Positions 13,090 to 23,888 are shown, counted from the stretch's first letter. The stretch is DNA of 64,000 bases from Hydrogenophilus thiooxidans (GCF_019049855.1 NZ_JAHLSY010000001.1:124001-188000), one strand, 5' to 3'. Numbers and translations are program-made. Notes: generated by a model not told the origin, from the letters alone.

Positions 13090-14159
13090 CGGTGGGTCAT
13101 CTCCTCGATCACTTCGGCGATGCGAACCTGAGCATCGCGAATACCTAGTGCGTAGGCGCGCTCTGCGATACGTGCCGCGTCGGCCCGCGAAGCAGTACGC
13201 AACCATTCGGCCAATCGCTCTGGGGTCAAATCGGCTTCGCGCGTCACCAGCGCCGCATCCCGCGCCACCAGCCATTGGGCGTTCGCGTACTGATGATCAT
13301 CGACGGCGTACGGGTAGGGAACGAAGTGTGCCGCCACGCCAACTGCCGCCACTTCAGAGACCGTCATCGCGCCGGCGCGACACAAAACCCAGTCGCTTGC
13401 CGCCAACGCCGATCCCATCTCGACAATGAACGGTTCGCACTGCGCGGCCACACCCGCCTCGCGGTAAGCCGCAACCGTTGCTTCATAATCGCATTCCCCC
13501 GTTTGGTGGCGGACCATCGGCCGTTGCGAGGGTGCCAACAACCGAAGCGCCAGCGGCACCAGCCGATTGAGCCGCTGCGCCCCGAGGCTACCGCCCAAAA
13601 CCAACAGGCGCAACGGCCCTTCCCGGCAACGATAGCGCAGTTGAGGCTCCCCCTGCGCGACGATCGTTTCGCGGACCGGGTTTCCCACGACCTGCGCGCG
13701 GCGCAACCCATTGGGGAATGCGGCCAACACACGATCGGCAAGCGGCGCAAGTACCCGATTGGCCAACCCCGCGCGCGCGTTCTGCTCATGAATCACCAAG
13801 GGCAACCGCAACCGTTTGGCCGCAAGCGCAGCGGGAACCGAGACATATCCTCCAAACGTTGCGACCACGGAAACCCGATGGGCACGCAAACCCCGAACCG
13901 CCCGCCCCGTTGCCGCAATAAGCGCCGCGGGCAACGCGAACCAACGGCGCCACCCTTTGCCGCGCACCTGCCCAAACGCCACGTCACACAACGCAATACC
14001 GTTTTGCGCCGCAATTTTTGCTTCCAACCCAGACGAATTCCCTAGCCAAACCACGGTCCAGCCGCGGCGCTCGAGCGCGTGCGCCACGGCAAGCGCCGGA
14101 AAAATGTGCCCGCCTGTCCCGCCGGCGGCAACCGCAGCTACACCGGGTTCCGACGACAT
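13086..14159 (-). CDS. murG: Lipid II synthase MurG
   Basis: MurG transfers GlcNAc from UDP-GlcNAc to lipid I on the inner face of the membrane, giving lipid II. The 357-residue GT-B protein has the N-terminal glycine loop [16 protein letters not shown], a second G-loop [18 protein letters not shown], and the nucleotide-sugar region [17 protein letters not shown]. The ATG at 14159 is chosen because the block before it does not match the family; it overlaps ftsW by 22 nt. Confidence 0.96.
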   Translation of the reverse strand: MSSEPGVAAVAAGGTGGHIFPALAVAHALERRGWTVVWLGNSSGLEAKIAAQNGIALCDVAFGQVRGKGWRRWFALPAALIAATGRAVRGLRAHRVSVVATFGGYVSVPAALAAKRLRLPLVIHEQNARAGLANRVLAPLADRVLAAFPNGLRRAQVVGNPVRETIVAQGEPQLRYRCREGPLRLLVLGGSLGAQRLNRLVPLALRLLAPSQRPMVRHQTGECDYEATVAAYREAGVAAQCEPFIVEMGSALAASDWVLCRAGAMTVSEVAAVGVAAHFVPYPYAVDDHQYANAQWLVARDAALVTREADLTPERLAEWLRTASRADAARIAERAYALGIRDAQVRIAEVIEEMTHR

Positions 14160-15361
14160 AACGAACGCAACTCCCACTCTGCCCGCATCACGAACGCCAC
14201 CGCCAGCAGGTTCATCACGAGCGCCGAACCGCCGTAACTCATGAACGGCAGCGCGAGCCCCTTGGTGGGCAACAAACCGACATTGACCCCCATGTTGATC
14301 ACCGCCTGCACACCGATCCCGAGCGCCACGCCGATCACAGCCAAACCGGGGAAATAGGCCTCCACGTGCACCAGCCGTCGCCCCACCTCCACCATCCGCC
14401 AAACCAATATGCCAAAAAGAAGCGCCACCGTCACAACCCCTGCCCAACCCAACTCTTCACCGATCACGGCCAAAATGAAATCGGTGTGCGCTTCGGGCAA
14501 ATAGAAGAGTTTTTCGATGCTGCCACCCAAGCCGACACCCAACCATTCGCCACGACCGAAGGCGATCAGGGCATGGGTCAATTGATACCCTTTCCCCAAC
14601 GGGTCCGACCACGGATCGAGAAACGCCACGAATCGCTGCATCCGGTATGGGGAGACCACGACCAACGCCGCAAAGACAAAGATTGCCGCAGCAGCGAGTA
14701 ACCCGACGATTCGCCAACTGAGCCCGCCCATGAAAAGAATGCCAAACGCCACTACGCTCATCACCACGAGCGAGCCAAAATCGGGTTGCAACAGCAGCAA
14801 CGACCCGACCCCCGCGACCACGACCAAAAACGGCAAAAACCCGGCAAAGAAGCTCTGCATCGCATGGAAACGGCGCACGGTATAGTGTGAGGCAAAGAGC
14901 GCGATCGTGAATTTGACGATCTCTGCAGGCTGGAGATTGAGCGGTCCAAGCGCAATCCACCGACGCGCCCCATTGACCGTTTTCCCGATCCCAGGGATCA
15001 GCACCAGAATAAGCAAAACGAGCGAGGCCACAAAAAGCCAGTGACTGTTCTTTTCCCACCAGCGAAGCGGCAAGCGATAGGTCCACCACGCCACGCCCAT
15101 ACCGATCGCAACGAAAAACAACTGCCGAATCAAGAAGAAATAGGGGGTTCCGTACTGTTCTGCAGCCACTGCGATGCTTGCCGAATAGACCATCACGAGC
15201 CCCCAACCGACGAGCAAAAGCGTCGGCCAAAGCAGTAACGGATCTGGCGCGCCAGGCGCGTCGAAATGGGGGCGCAGCTCAGCAGGGAGCCAAACGTGGG
15301 TGGGCAGCTTGGTTTCCACCGCTTGGCGTTCTCGCGGCCTTGTGGCGATCCAAGGCTTCAT
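14138..15361 (-). CDS. ftsW: SEDS peptidoglycan polymerase FtsW
   Basis: FtsW polymerises lipid II at the septum together with FtsI. The 407-residue protein has about ten hydrophobic segments and the SEDS motifs MVYSAS, GARRWI, KFTIALFA and GLGGSIEKLFYLPEAHTDFI, with the late block PFMSYGGSALV. The ATG at 15361 overlaps the murD TGA by one base. The cluster position between murD and murG marks it as FtsW rather than RodA. Confidence 0.96.
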   Translation of the reverse strand: MKPWIATRPRERQAVETKLPTHVWLPAELRPHFDAPGAPDPLLLWPTLLLVGWGLVMVYSASIAVAAEQYGTPYFFLIRQLFFVAIGMGVAWWTYRLPLRWWEKNSHWLFVASLVLLILVLIPGIGKTVNGARRWIALGPLNLQPAEIVKFTIALFASHYTVRRFHAMQSFFAGFLPFLVVVAGVGSLLLLQPDFGSLVVMSVVAFGILFMGGLSWRIVGLLAAAAIFVFAALVVVSPYRMQRFVAFLDPWSDPLGKGYQLTHALIAFGRGEWLGVGLGGSIEKLFYLPEAHTDFILAVIGEELGWAGVVTVALLFGILVWRMVEVGRRLVHVEAYFPGLAVIGVALGIGVQAVINMGVNVGLLPTKGLALPFMSYGGSALVMNLLAVAFVMRAEWELRSLCRRNPV

Positions 15362-16752
15362 CACAGAATCCGCTCCGTGGCCAAATGGCGCTCGACGGCA
15401 GCGACGAAACACGCGGCGCGTGCGCGATAATCCCGAAACTGATCCCAACTGGCACACGCGGGCGACAACAACACGATATCGCCGGGCTCGGCGTCGCGTG
15501 CAGCCCGTGCCGTCGCCTCCTCGAGATTTTCACAACAATGGACGGCGATACCCGCCGCGGTGAACGCCTCAGCCAACGCAGCGCGATCACGGCCGTACAG
15601 GTACGCACAGCGGACGCGTCCCCGCGCCGCTTCAGCAAGGGGCACGAACGATTGCCCTTTGCCATCGCCACCTGCCAGCAAGCGAATCGGCGCATCCAGC
15701 GACGTGATCGCCGCAACCGTCGCGCCTACGTTGGTTCCTTTCGAATCTTCGACGAAACGAACGCCGTCGCTGCGCGTCGCGACCAACACCATGCGGTGGG
15801 GTAACCCGCGGAAAGAGGTCACCGCTGCCGCCAACCGATCGTCCCACCCCGTAAGATGAACCACCAGCGCGAGCGCCGCCAACACATTGCGCTGGTTGTG
15901 ACGCCCCAGAAGCGCCAAACGGTCGGTTGGCACGAGCAGCCGATCCCCCCACGCCAACCAGGAACGCCCCTCAGATTCAACAACGCCCCAGTCTTCGTCA
16001 GTTGGCGGCTGGTCGAGACCGAACGTAACGGTTCGCACGCGTTGCGCGGCATCGCCGAGCCATTGCCAGAGCGTTGCGTCGTCGCGCGGTAACACGGCGC
16101 ACGCCGCCCCTTCGAGAATCCGCGCCTTGGCACGCACATAAGCGGCCATCGAACCGTGACGGTCGAGGTGATCTTCGCTCACATTCAGAATCGTCGCCGC
16201 ATCGGCGGTGAAGGTGCCTGCCGCCTCAAGCTGAAAACTGGAGAGCTCGGCCACCCAGGCCTGCGGCCACGGTCGGCCCGTACGCTCCCGCTCAAGCGCC
16301 TCGGCAAGAAGCGGTTTGCCGAAATTGCCCAGCGGTGGCGCGTCCCACCCCAACGCGGTCAGCAGATGGGAAACGAGCGCCGTCGTCGTACTTTTGCCGT
16401 TGGTGCCGGTGATCGCTAGAATCGGCGCACGATCGCCACGCGCTGCCCGCGCTTCGGCAAAGAGCGCAAGTTCCCCGCCAACCGATAGCCCCTCTGCACG
16501 CGCTGCGACCAAGCAGGGAAGGTCTGTTGCCAGCCCCGGCGACACCCAGACCCGGTCGACCCCATCAAGGAGCGCAGCGTCCATCGCGCACCCAAAGCGC
16601 CACTCAACCCCTGGACATTCGGCGATGAGTGCCTCCTTTTCTGGTGGCGACGCACGGGTATCGGCAGCGCGAACGGAACGCCCCTGCGCCACCAACCAGC
16701 GCACCATCGCCGCACCACTCACCCCCAGGCCCAACACCAGATCCATTGCCAC
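15361..16752 (-). CDS. murD: UDP-N-acetylmuramoyl-L-alanine--D-glutamate ligase
   Basis: MurD adds D-glutamate to UDP-MurNAc-L-Ala. The protein (463 residues from GTG 16752, or 461 from ATG 16746) has the UDP-binding start VLGLGVSGAAMVRWL, the ATP loop ITGTNGKSTTTALVSHLL, NVSEDHLDRHGSM, FVEDSKGTNVGAT and a C-terminal LLSPACASWDQF. The GTG directly abuts the mraY TAG, with the ATG two codons inside; the sequence does not settle which is used. Confidence 0.96.
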   Translation of the reverse strand: MAMDLVLGLGVSGAAMVRWLVAQGRSVRAADTRASPPEKEALIAECPGVEWRFGCAMDAALLDGVDRVWVSPGLATDLPCLVAARAEGLSVGGELALFAEARAARGDRAPILAITGTNGKSTTTALVSHLLTALGWDAPPLGNFGKPLLAEALERERTGRPWPQAWVAELSSFQLEAAGTFTADAATILNVSEDHLDRHGSMAAYVRAKARILEGAACAVLPRDDATLWQWLGDAAQRVRTVTFGLDQPPTDEDWGVVESEGRSWLAWGDRLLVPTDRLALLGRHNQRNVLAALALVVHLTGWDDRLAAAVTSFRGLPHRMVLVATRSDGVRFVEDSKGTNVGATVAAITSLDAPIRLLAGGDGKGQSFVPLAEAARGRVRCAYLYGRDRAALAEAFTAAGIAVHCCENLEEATARAARDAEPGDIVLLSPACASWDQFRDYRARAACFVAAVERHLATERIL

Positions 16753-17841
16753 CTACCGCAGTTTCAACGTCGACAACCCGATCAAGACCAGGATGATCGT
16801 GACGATCCAAAAACGCACCACCACCTGTGTCTCTTTCCAGCCACCCAATTCGAAATGGTGGTGCAACGGCGCCATCCGGAGAATGCGCTTGCCGCCACTG
16901 TATTTGAAAAAACCCACTTGGAGCATCACCGACAGCGCTTCGACGACGAAAAGCCCACTCATGATGAAAAAGACGATCTCTTGGCGCACGATCAGCGCGA
17001 TCGTACCCATCGCCGCGCCCAACGCAAGTGCCCCAACGTCGCCCATGAAGACCTGCGCCGGATGGGCGTTGAACCAAAGGAACCCAAGGCCAGCGCCGCA
17101 GATTGCGCCACAAACCACCGCCAACTCGCCCGCTCCCGGCACATAGGGGACGCCAAGGTAGCGCGCAAAAACCGCGTGTCCGGCGACATAAGCAAATATC
17201 GCCAATGCCCCGGTGACAAGCACCACCGGCATCACCGCAAGGCCGTCCAACCCATCGGTGAGATTGACCGCGTGGCTGGCGCCGTTGATCACGAAATAGC
17301 CAAGCACCACCAACCCAACGGTCCCCAACGGAACCGCCACCTCTTTGAAAAAGGGGACGATGAGCGTGGTATGAACCGGTAGCGTCGCACGGTATGCCAG
17401 ATAGCCGGTTGCTGCGAACGCAATCAGCGAAGTCCAGAGGTACTTCCACCGCGCGGGCAACCCCTTGGGGTCCCGGCGCACCACTTTGCGCCAGTCATCG
17501 ACCCAACCCACCAGCCCAAAACCGAGCATGACCATGAGCACCAACCAGACGTAGGCGTTACCCAGATCTCCCCAGAGGAGAACCGCAAGCGTCGTGCAGA
17601 GCAGGATCAAGACCCCCCCCATCGTCGGCGTACCGCTCTTTTGCAAATGGCTTTGCGGCCCATCGTGGCGCACCGCTTGCCCGAACTTTTTTGCCGCCAA
17701 CCAGCGGATCACACCGGGTCCCAAAAGGAAAGCAAACACGAGCGCGGTGAGCACCGCAAGCATCGTACGTAGCGTAATATAGGTAAAGACGTTGAACGCC
17801 CGCACCTCGTGCGCGAGCCACTGCGCCAACTCCAACAACAT
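16753..17841 (-). CDS. mraY: Phospho-MurNAc-pentapeptide transferase MraY
   Basis: MraY joins UDP-MurNAc-pentapeptide to undecaprenyl phosphate, making lipid I. The 362-residue protein has ten hydrophobic segments, the catalytic Asp pair region [13 protein letters not shown], an early GTPTMGG, the Mg-binding [12 protein letters not shown] and the [11 protein letters not shown] loop. All are normal for a functional enzyme. It lies 20 nt after murF and directly before murD. Confidence 0.98.
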   Translation of the reverse strand: MLLELAQWLAHEVRAFNVFTYITLRTMLAVLTALVFAFLLGPGVIRWLAAKKFGQAVRHDGPQSHLQKSGTPTMGGVLILLCTTLAVLLWGDLGNAYVWLVLMVMLGFGLVGWVDDWRKVVRRDPKGLPARWKYLWTSLIAFAATGYLAYRATLPVHTTLIVPFFKEVAVPLGTVGLVVLGYFVINGASHAVNLTDGLDGLAVMPVVLVTGALAIFAYVAGHAVFARYLGVPYVPGAGELAVVCGAICGAGLGFLWFNAHPAQVFMGDVGALALGAAMGTIALIVRQEIVFFIMSGLFVVEALSVMLQVGFFKYSGGKRILRMAPLHHHFELGGWKETQVVVRFWIVTIILVLIGLSTLKLR

Positions 17842-17861
17842 GCCCTTCTCCTTGCGCGCAG

Positions 17862-19253
17862 TCAGTCAGCCGGTGGGACGATCGATGCCACGACTCGCTC
17901 CATGTGACTCACGCGCGAACCTTTCACCAAAATGGCCGTCTGCGCATCGAGAAGCGGCAACAGCGATTCCAGCAATCGCGGCAAATCGGTGAAGGCCTTC
18001 GCCCCTGGCCCAAACCCGGAAGCAGCCGCTTGCGCCATTTGTCCCAAGGTCAAGAAATGGGTGACACCCGCTGCTTTGGCATAGCGGCCGACCTCTTCGT
18101 GCAACCCGGCAGCGTGCGTCCCCAGTTCCGCCATCTCCCCCATCACGACCACTTTGCGCGGCTGCGGCAACGTCATCAGAGCGTCGATCGCAGCGCGCAT
18201 CGCGTCGGGATTCGCATTATACGTGTCGTCGAGAACGACCGTTCCGGTGGGCGTCTGAAGCCGCCGTAGCCGCCCCGCCACGGGGGGAAGTGCCTGCCAG
18301 GCAGCAACCGCCGGCTCCCATGGCAATTGCAGCGCGTCGAGCACCGCTAAGGCCGCAGACGCCAATTCGGCGAAGTGGCGTCCGACCCACGGCAAGCGCA
18401 CCGTGGCTTTTTGCCGGTCGCTGACGACATCGAAGCGGACACCTTCGGCGCCGGTAGCCTCGTGACACAACCGCACCCTTGCTGCAGACGTGCGCCCAAA
18501 CGTCACGATCCGGCGCGGTTGGGCCCACTGCCGCCATTCGGCGAAAAAAGGGGAATCGGCAGGCAGCACAGCGACCCCGTCTGACGCGAGCGTGGTAACG
18601 AGCGACCCTTTCTCGGCCGCCACCGCCTCGAGGCTGCCGAGCCCGGCCAGGTGGGCGCGCAGCGCGTTCAACACCACCGCGACGTTGGGTTCGGCCAACC
18701 GCCCCAACGCAACGATCTCCCCGGGCTGGTTCATCGCTACTTCTACGACCGCCCCCCAATGGGCCCTTTCGATTCCACAAAGCGTAAGCGGCACGCCAAT
18801 GGCGTTGTTCCAGTTCCCAGGCGTCGCCCAAACCCGATCTGCGCCCCAGATCGCTGCCAATGCGGACGCGAGCAACGTTTTGGTCGTCGTCTTGCCAGCG
18901 CTGCCGGTCACCGCAGCTACCACACCACCCCACTGCCGTCGCCACCACTGCCCGATCGCCCCCAACGCCGCCAGCGTATCGGGCACCAGTATGAGTCGTT
19001 CGGTAGGTACAGTCGTACGGTCACGGTGTTGCGCCCAACGCGTCGCCGAAACCACCGCAGCAACCGCCCCTTGCGCGAGCGCCGTCGTAACGAAATCGTG
19101 GCCGTCGAAGCGCGGCCCCGCTAACGCGACAAACAGTTTTCCCGCACACGCAGCGCGCGAATCGGTGGTGACGCCATCGACAAAGCGATGCAGTGCGTTT
19201 GGCGGCGTTGGTGCACCGATTGCCGCGGCGATTTCAGCCAAAGATGCGTTCAT
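17862..19253 (-). CDS. murF: UDP-MurNAc-tripeptide--D-Ala-D-Ala ligase
   Basis: MurF adds D-Ala-D-Ala to finish the cytoplasmic pentapeptide precursor. The 463-residue protein has a MurF-type N-terminal domain ([20 protein letters not shown]), the ATP loop [18 protein letters not shown], and the C-terminal [20 protein letters not shown] and [13 protein letters not shown] blocks. It overlaps murE by 4 nt (ATGA) and is followed by mraY after 20 nt. Confidence 0.97.
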   Translation of the reverse strand: MNASLAEIAAAIGAPTPPNALHRFVDGVTTDSRAACAGKLFVALAGPRFDGHDFVTTALAQGAVAAVVSATRWAQHRDRTTVPTERLILVPDTLAALGAIGQWWRRQWGGVVAAVTGSAGKTTTKTLLASALAAIWGADRVWATPGNWNNAIGVPLTLCGIERAHWGAVVEVAMNQPGEIVALGRLAEPNVAVVLNALRAHLAGLGSLEAVAAEKGSLVTTLASDGVAVLPADSPFFAEWRQWAQPRRIVTFGRTSAARVRLCHEATGAEGVRFDVVSDRQKATVRLPWVGRHFAELASAALAVLDALQLPWEPAVAAWQALPPVAGRLRRLQTPTGTVVLDDTYNANPDAMRAAIDALMTLPQPRKVVVMGEMAELGTHAAGLHEEVGRYAKAAGVTHFLTLGQMAQAAASGFGPGAKAFTDLPRLLESLLPLLDAQTAILVKGSRVSHMERVVASIVPPAD

Positions 19254-20950
19254 CGTTGCTCCGTATGCGAAGGTGGCGCGTCAGACGGCGTCTTGGCATG
19301 ACGCGCCCTCAACGCAGCGCGCGCGCATTCGTGATCGGAAAATGGGATTTTCACGCCAGCAACTTCCTGATACCACTCGTGCCCTTTGCCCGCAAGCAAA
19401 ATCACATCGTCTGCCGCAGCGGAAACGACCGCGAATCGAATCGCTTCGGCGCGGTCTAGCGCCACCGTGACCGCGGTTCCTGCAGGCACCCCACGCAGAA
19501 TCGCGGCAGCGATCGCATCGGGCGACTCCCAGCGGGGATTGTCGCTCGTCACCACCAGACGATCGGCATAGGTTGCCGCTGCCTGCCCCATCTCCGGGCG
19601 TTTCCCGGCATCGCGATTGCCGCCCGCCCCAAAGACAACCCAGAGCGCACCGCCACGCGCCGCGGCGATGGGGCGGAGGCTCTCAAGCACTTTGGTCAAC
19701 GCGTCCGGCGTATGCGCGTAATCGACGACCACCATCGGCCGTTCGGCCACCACCTCCATCCGCCCAGGCGGCGGCGCCACGTGCGCCAACGCAGCGAGCG
19801 CATCGGGCAAAGCGATTCCCTCAGCCAACAGAGCAGCCAACACCAGCGCGCCGTTTGCGATCTGAAACGCGCCCGCTGCCGGCACCTCGAGCGTTCCCGT
19901 CCGCAGAACGGGCGCGTCCCCACCCAAATGTCCGGTTCCGGCAAAACGAACGGAGACCGGAACGGTCCATCGCCCGGCTACCCATTGGGGTTCTGCCGTC
20001 AACGCAACCGTAGCCACACCGCTACCGTGCGAAGCAGCGCTACGCGTCATCAGGTGCCGAATGGTCGCTTCGGTCCCAACCCACCAAACCGTCCGGCGGG
20101 GTTCCCCCGCCGTGTGTTCGGCCTCTTGCGCTGCGGAGCTTCCCCACTGCGCGCCATAGGGATCATCAACCCAGAAAATTTGATGGGCAAGCTCCGGGCG
20201 AAAAAGGAAACGGCGTTTCGCTTCGGCGTACGCTGCAAGCGACCCGTGGTAATCGAGATGGTCGCGCGAAAGGTGGGTAAAGATCGCCCCGTGGAACCGT
20301 ACGCCGTCGAGGCGCCGCTCACAGACACCGATCGACGAAACCTCGAGGCTAGCCGCACGACAGCCCTCCTGGCGAAACTGCGCCAGCAGGGTGTGGAGCA
20401 ACACCGCAGAGGGGGTGGTGAATCCCGTTGCAGTAAGCGCCCCCAACCGCCCTGCCCCCAGAGTCCCGACAACCCCAGTGGGGCGACCAAGCGCCTCCAA
20501 CGTCTGCGCCAACCACTGGCTAACCGTCGTCTTCCCATTGGTGCCGGTAACCCCCCAGACCGAGAGGTGTTGAGAAGGCGCATCGTACCAGCGGTGGGCC
20601 CACTCCCCCGCCCAGCGTTGTAGCTCCGGGACGCGCCACAACAACACCTCTTTTCCGGTGTCACTGGTAAGGATTTCGGGTTCGTCCGCCGACGCCCCCT
20701 CTGGCTTCGTTCCCGCTTCGCCACACGCCGCCGAATCGCAATCGGCAATCACCGCCGCGGCGCCCCGCCGAATGGCATCGGTCACATAGTCCCAGCCGTT
20801 TCGACCGTCGTGGCGAAACGCCAAAAAGAGACCACCGGGTTGGACCAAACGGGAGTCGCTAGCAAGGGGTGCGTTGGGAAAACGGTTGCGGCATGCGCAA
20901 TAAACCGCTTCGAGCACATCAGGCCAGCAGTGGGTCGCAAACCCATTCAT
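19250..20950 (-). CDS. murE: UDP-MurNAc-L-Ala-D-Glu--meso-diaminopimelate ligase
   Basis: MurE adds the third residue of the stem peptide. The protein shows SDSRLVQPGGLFLAF, the ATP loop GVTGTNGKTTVSQWLAQTL, THLSRDHLDYHGSLAAYAEAK, VVDYAHTPDALTKVLESL and TSDNPRWESPDAI. The DNPR motif marks meso-diaminopimelate, not lysine, as substrate. At 566 residues it is about 70 longer than the E. coli protein, with extra segments near residues 85-110 and 235-320. The ATG at 20950 is 9 nt after the ftsI stop. Confidence 0.96.
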   Translation of the reverse strand: MNGFATHCWPDVLEAVYCACRNRFPNAPLASDSRLVQPGGLFLAFRHDGRNGWDYVTDAIRRGAAAVIADCDSAACGEAGTKPEGASADEPEILTSDTGKEVLLWRVPELQRWAGEWAHRWYDAPSQHLSVWGVTGTNGKTTVSQWLAQTLEALGRPTGVVGTLGAGRLGALTATGFTTPSAVLLHTLLAQFRQEGCRAASLEVSSIGVCERRLDGVRFHGAIFTHLSRDHLDYHGSLAAYAEAKRRFLFRPELAHQIFWVDDPYGAQWGSSAAQEAEHTAGEPRRTVWWVGTEATIRHLMTRSAASHGSGVATVALTAEPQWVAGRWTVPVSVRFAGTGHLGGDAPVLRTGTLEVPAAGAFQIANGALVLAALLAEGIALPDALAALAHVAPPPGRMEVVAERPMVVVDYAHTPDALTKVLESLRPIAAARGGALWVVFGAGGNRDAGKRPEMGQAAATYADRLVVTSDNPRWESPDAIAAAILRGVPAGTAVTVALDRAEAIRFAVVSAAADDVILLAGKGHEWYQEVAGVKIPFSDHECARAALRARHAKTPSDAPPSHTEQR

Positions 20951-20959
20951 CGATTCGAT

Positions 20960-22690
20960 TCACCCACGCGGAGCGCGCGACGCCACCACCTGTACGGGCT
21001 GGTCGGGCAAAACGCCCAATGCGGGAAGCGCTTGGCGAACGATCTCAGCAAAAGCGGGCGCAGCAACGGTTCCTCCGTAATACCCTTTCTGCGCGTTTGG
21101 CTCATCGACCATCACCGCGACGACGATTCGCGGGTCGGTCGCTGGGGCATAACCGACGAACGACGCGACATATTTGTGCACGTACTGTCCATGTTCCACT
21201 TTACGCGCTGTCCCGGTTTTCCCCGCGGTCGTATAGCCAGCAACCTGCGCGCGCGTTCCTGTTCCCCCTACGTCCGTCACTTTTTCCAGCATCGCGCGCA
21301 CGGTGCGTGCCGTACGCGCAGAGATGACGCGCTGCTGTTGTGAACACGAAGGGGGCGATTCTAACCGAACAAACGTAATCGGCAAACGACAACCATCGTT
21401 AGCCAACGCCTGGTAGGCGCCTGCCACCTGCAAAAGCGATGCAGACATTCCGTGGCCAAAGGCCATCGTGGCCACTTCGATCGGTTTCAAGCGCTGCGCC
21501 GGAAACAGGTGACCTGCCGTAGCCCCCGCAAATGGGATCTCAGGCCGTTCGCCAAAACCAAAGCGCCGATAGTGTTGCCAAAGCGCTTGGGGGTCCAGTT
21601 TCTGCGCGATTTTGACGACACCCACGTTCGACGATTTTTGAATCACTTCCGCTACGGTCAATACCCTGTCGCTTGCGTGGGCGTCCCGAATCGAAAACCC
21701 AGAAACCTGGATCACGCCCCCCCGCACGTCGATCGGCGTCTCTGGACGAACCACGTTCTGCTCCAACGCCAACGCAACGAGAATCGGCTTGACCACCGAT
21801 CCCGGCTCGTAACTGTCCGTAAGCGCTCGGTTTCGCACCTCGTTCCAATCGAGTTGCGCGCGCGCATCGGGATCAAAGGTGGGCCAGTTGGCCATCGCCA
21901 ACACCTCGCCGCTCTTGGCGTCGATCACCACTGCCGCCCCACCCTTTGCCTGAAATTCGGTCACGGCGTTTTTCACCGCGTTCAACGCTGCTGCCTGGAT
22001 ACGGAGATCCAGAGACAGAATGAGATCCTCTCCGGCCCGGACCGGCACCAGCCATTCCCCTTCGCGAATAGGTCGCCCTTGGCGATCCTGCACCAACACC
22101 TTCTTGCCAGGATGCCCCTGCAACCGTTTATTGAACCCGCGTTCCAACCCTTCCAGTCCGTTTCCGTCGATATCGGTGATGCCGACGATCGTCGCGACGA
22201 GCTCGCGGTAAGGGTAGACGCGCTTTGGCTCCGGGAGCGCCGAAACGCCGGGTATTTCGAGCGCCAATATGGTCTCAGCGGTTTGACGATCGAGATGGCG
22301 CTTCAAATAGGCAAAACGGCTTCCGCCCCGAGCGATCTGCGCTGTGATCGCATCGGGTGTCGTTGCCAACACTCGAGCGAGCGCTTCGACCTGCTCTGAC
22401 GTGGCGTCTTGCCATAACTTGGGATCGACCCAGATCGAGTGGGTTTCGACCGATTGCGCTAAGATCGTCCCGTTGCGGTCGAGCAAGCGGCCACGCGCTG
22501 CCGGTACCGTGACCACGCGCTCAAAACGCTGCTCAGCTTGCGCTTGCAAAAAATGGCGTTCGGCCGCAACCAACCACCCTGCGCGCCCGACCACCAAAGC
22601 GACGAACAACCCAAAAAGGCCCAGAACGAAGACCAAGCGGGGTAGCGGTACCGCCAAGCGAAACGCCCCGATCGCCAGATCGTGTGTCAT
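20960..22690 (-). CDS. ftsI: Septal peptidoglycan transpeptidase FtsI (PBP3)
   Basis: FtsI cross-links septal peptidoglycan as partner of FtsW. The 576-residue class B penicillin-binding protein has one N-terminal membrane helix (LVFVLGLFGLFVALVVG), the pedestal domain with RGRLLDRNGTILAQSV, and the three active-site motifs SVVK (in YEPGSVVKPILVALALEQ), SSN (QKSSNVGVVKIA) and KTGT (TAGKTGTARKV). The ATG at 22690 overlaps the ftsL stop by 4 nt. Confidence 0.97.
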   Translation of the reverse strand: MTHDLAIGAFRLAVPLPRLVFVLGLFGLFVALVVGRAGWLVAAERHFLQAQAEQRFERVVTVPAARGRLLDRNGTILAQSVETHSIWVDPKLWQDATSEQVEALARVLATTPDAITAQIARGGSRFAYLKRHLDRQTAETILALEIPGVSALPEPKRVYPYRELVATIVGITDIDGNGLEGLERGFNKRLQGHPGKKVLVQDRQGRPIREGEWLVPVRAGEDLILSLDLRIQAAALNAVKNAVTEFQAKGGAAVVIDAKSGEVLAMANWPTFDPDARAQLDWNEVRNRALTDSYEPGSVVKPILVALALEQNVVRPETPIDVRGGVIQVSGFSIRDAHASDRVLTVAEVIQKSSNVGVVKIAQKLDPQALWQHYRRFGFGERPEIPFAGATAGHLFPAQRLKPIEVATMAFGHGMSASLLQVAGAYQALANDGCRLPITFVRLESPPSCSQQQRVISARTARTVRAMLEKVTDVGGTGTRAQVAGYTTAGKTGTARKVEHGQYVHKYVASFVGYAPATDPRIVVAVMVDEPNAQKGYYGGTVAAPAFAEIVRQALPALGVLPDQPVQVVASRAPRG

Positions 22691-22959
22691 GGTTTCTGCT
22701 CCTCCCAGCGCCGGATACGCGCTACGGCAGGGGGCGCTAACCCCATTCGTGCCGCAACCGCTTTCAGCCGCTCCGGCCGTTCCGCAGCTGCACGCGCCAC
22801 TTCCAAACGCCGCCACTCACTTTCGATGCGTGCCCCCGTCGCCTTTTCCGCCTCGACCGCCCGAACCAAACCCCTTACTTCGTGGTGCACGGTAACCACC
22901 GCAATCGCCGAGCCGATCGCAGCACCCACCAACACGCCATCCCACCAGCCTGCGCTCAT
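22687..22959 (-). CDS. ftsL: Cell division protein FtsL
   Basis: A 90-residue bitopic protein with a short N-terminus, one membrane helix (GVLVGAAIGSAIAVVTVHHE) and a periplasmic heptad-rich helix, followed by a stretch (LKAVAARMGLAPPAVARI) resembling the FtsL end. FtsL forms the FtsQLB complex that activates FtsWI. Sequence conservation in this family is low, so the call rests on its position between rsmH and ftsI, its size and topology. The ATG at 22959 overlaps the rsmH stop by 4 nt (ATGA), and the ftsI start overlaps its own stop the same way. Confidence 0.9.
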   Translation of the reverse strand: MSAGWWDGVLVGAAIGSAIAVVTVHHEVRGLVRAVEAEKATGARIESEWRRLEVARAAAERPERLKAVAARMGLAPPAVARIRRWEEQKP

Positions 22960-23888
22960 CGCTTCTCCGCAGCACGCAATACCGCGGACCGTGCACGCGG
23001 GTTGTGCGTACATTCCGCTTCGCTTGGCGAAAGGCGTTTGACCACCCAGCGCATCGCGGGCTCGGGCCGTTCGTCCTCACGAATCGCCACGCCTGGCGGC
23101 AGCGGCGCAGGTTCGCACTGCGCGCGCAAAAACCGCTTCACGATCCGGTCCTCGAGCGAGTGAAAGCTGATCGCAACCAGCCGCCCCCCCGAAGCCAACC
23201 GCGCCGCCGCTTGCGGCAAGGCCTGCTCGATCTCTTCCAACTCACGGTTTACAAAAATCCGAAGCGCTTGGAAGGTGCGCGTCGCTGGGTGTTGCCCCGG
23301 CTCACGGCGAGGGACCGCTTTTGCCACGATCTCGGCCAACTGCCGCGTGGAAACAATGGGCGCTCGGGCGCGCGCGGCGACAATCGCCTTTGCAATCGCA
23401 TGAGCAAACCGCTCTTCGCCATACTGTTGGATTACCTCCTTGATTGTGTCCCGCTCTGCTGTGGCCAACCACGCCCGCACCGGCTCGCCGCGGGTCGGGT
23501 CCATCCGCATGTCGAGCGGGGCGTCAAAGCGAAAACTCATTCCCCGCTCCGGAGTGTCGAGTTGGGGCGACGAGACGCCAAAGTCGAAAAGCACCCCATC
23601 GACCGTGGCAAGCCCCCACCAATCGAGCGCTTCTGCCAGCTGGGAAAAGGGGCGATGGGCAATCGCAAACCGCTGGTCTGCTTTCGCCAATGCCCGACCC
23701 GCTGCCACCGCTTCGGGATCGCGATCGAGCGCCACAAGCCGCCCCTTCGCGCCCAAGCGCGCCAAAATGGCGCGGCTGTGCCCCCCTCGGCCAAAGGTCG
23801 CGTCCAGGTAACACCCGTCCGGACGCACCGCGAGCGCCTCCAGAGCTTCCCTCAGCAACACGGGTTGGTGCACTCCGTGCGCATTCAT
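22956..23888 (-). CDS. rsmH: 16S rRNA (cytosine-1402-N4)-methyltransferase
   Basis: RsmH (MraW) methylates N4 of C1402 in 16S rRNA, tuning the P site. The 310-residue protein has HQPVLLREALEAL at the start, the SAM motif YLDATFGRGGHSRAIL, VDGVLFDFGVSSPQLD, GMSFRFDAPLDMRMD and the C-terminal ISFHSLEDRIVKRFLR. The ATG at 23888 overlaps the mraZ stop by 4 nt. Confidence 0.97.
   Translation of the reverse strand: MNAHGVHQPVLLREALEALAVRPDGCYLDATFGRGGHSRAILARLGAKGRLVALDRDPEAVAAGRALAKADQRFAIAHRPFSQLAEALDWWGLATVDGVLFDFGVSSPQLDTPERGMSFRFDAPLDMRMDPTRGEPVRAWLATAERDTIKEVIQQYGEERFAHAIAKAIVAARARAPIVSTRQLAEIVAKAVPRREPGQHPATRTFQALRIFVNRELEEIEQALPQAAARLASGGRLVAISFHSLEDRIVKRFLRAQCEPAPLPPGVAIREDERPEPAMRWVVKRLSPSEAECTHNPRARSAVLRAAEKR

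Noticed and set aside
11755-13131. Plus-strand open frame of about 458 codons opposite murC
   Set aside because: It mirrors murC codon by codon and has His/Arg-rich, motif-free translation.
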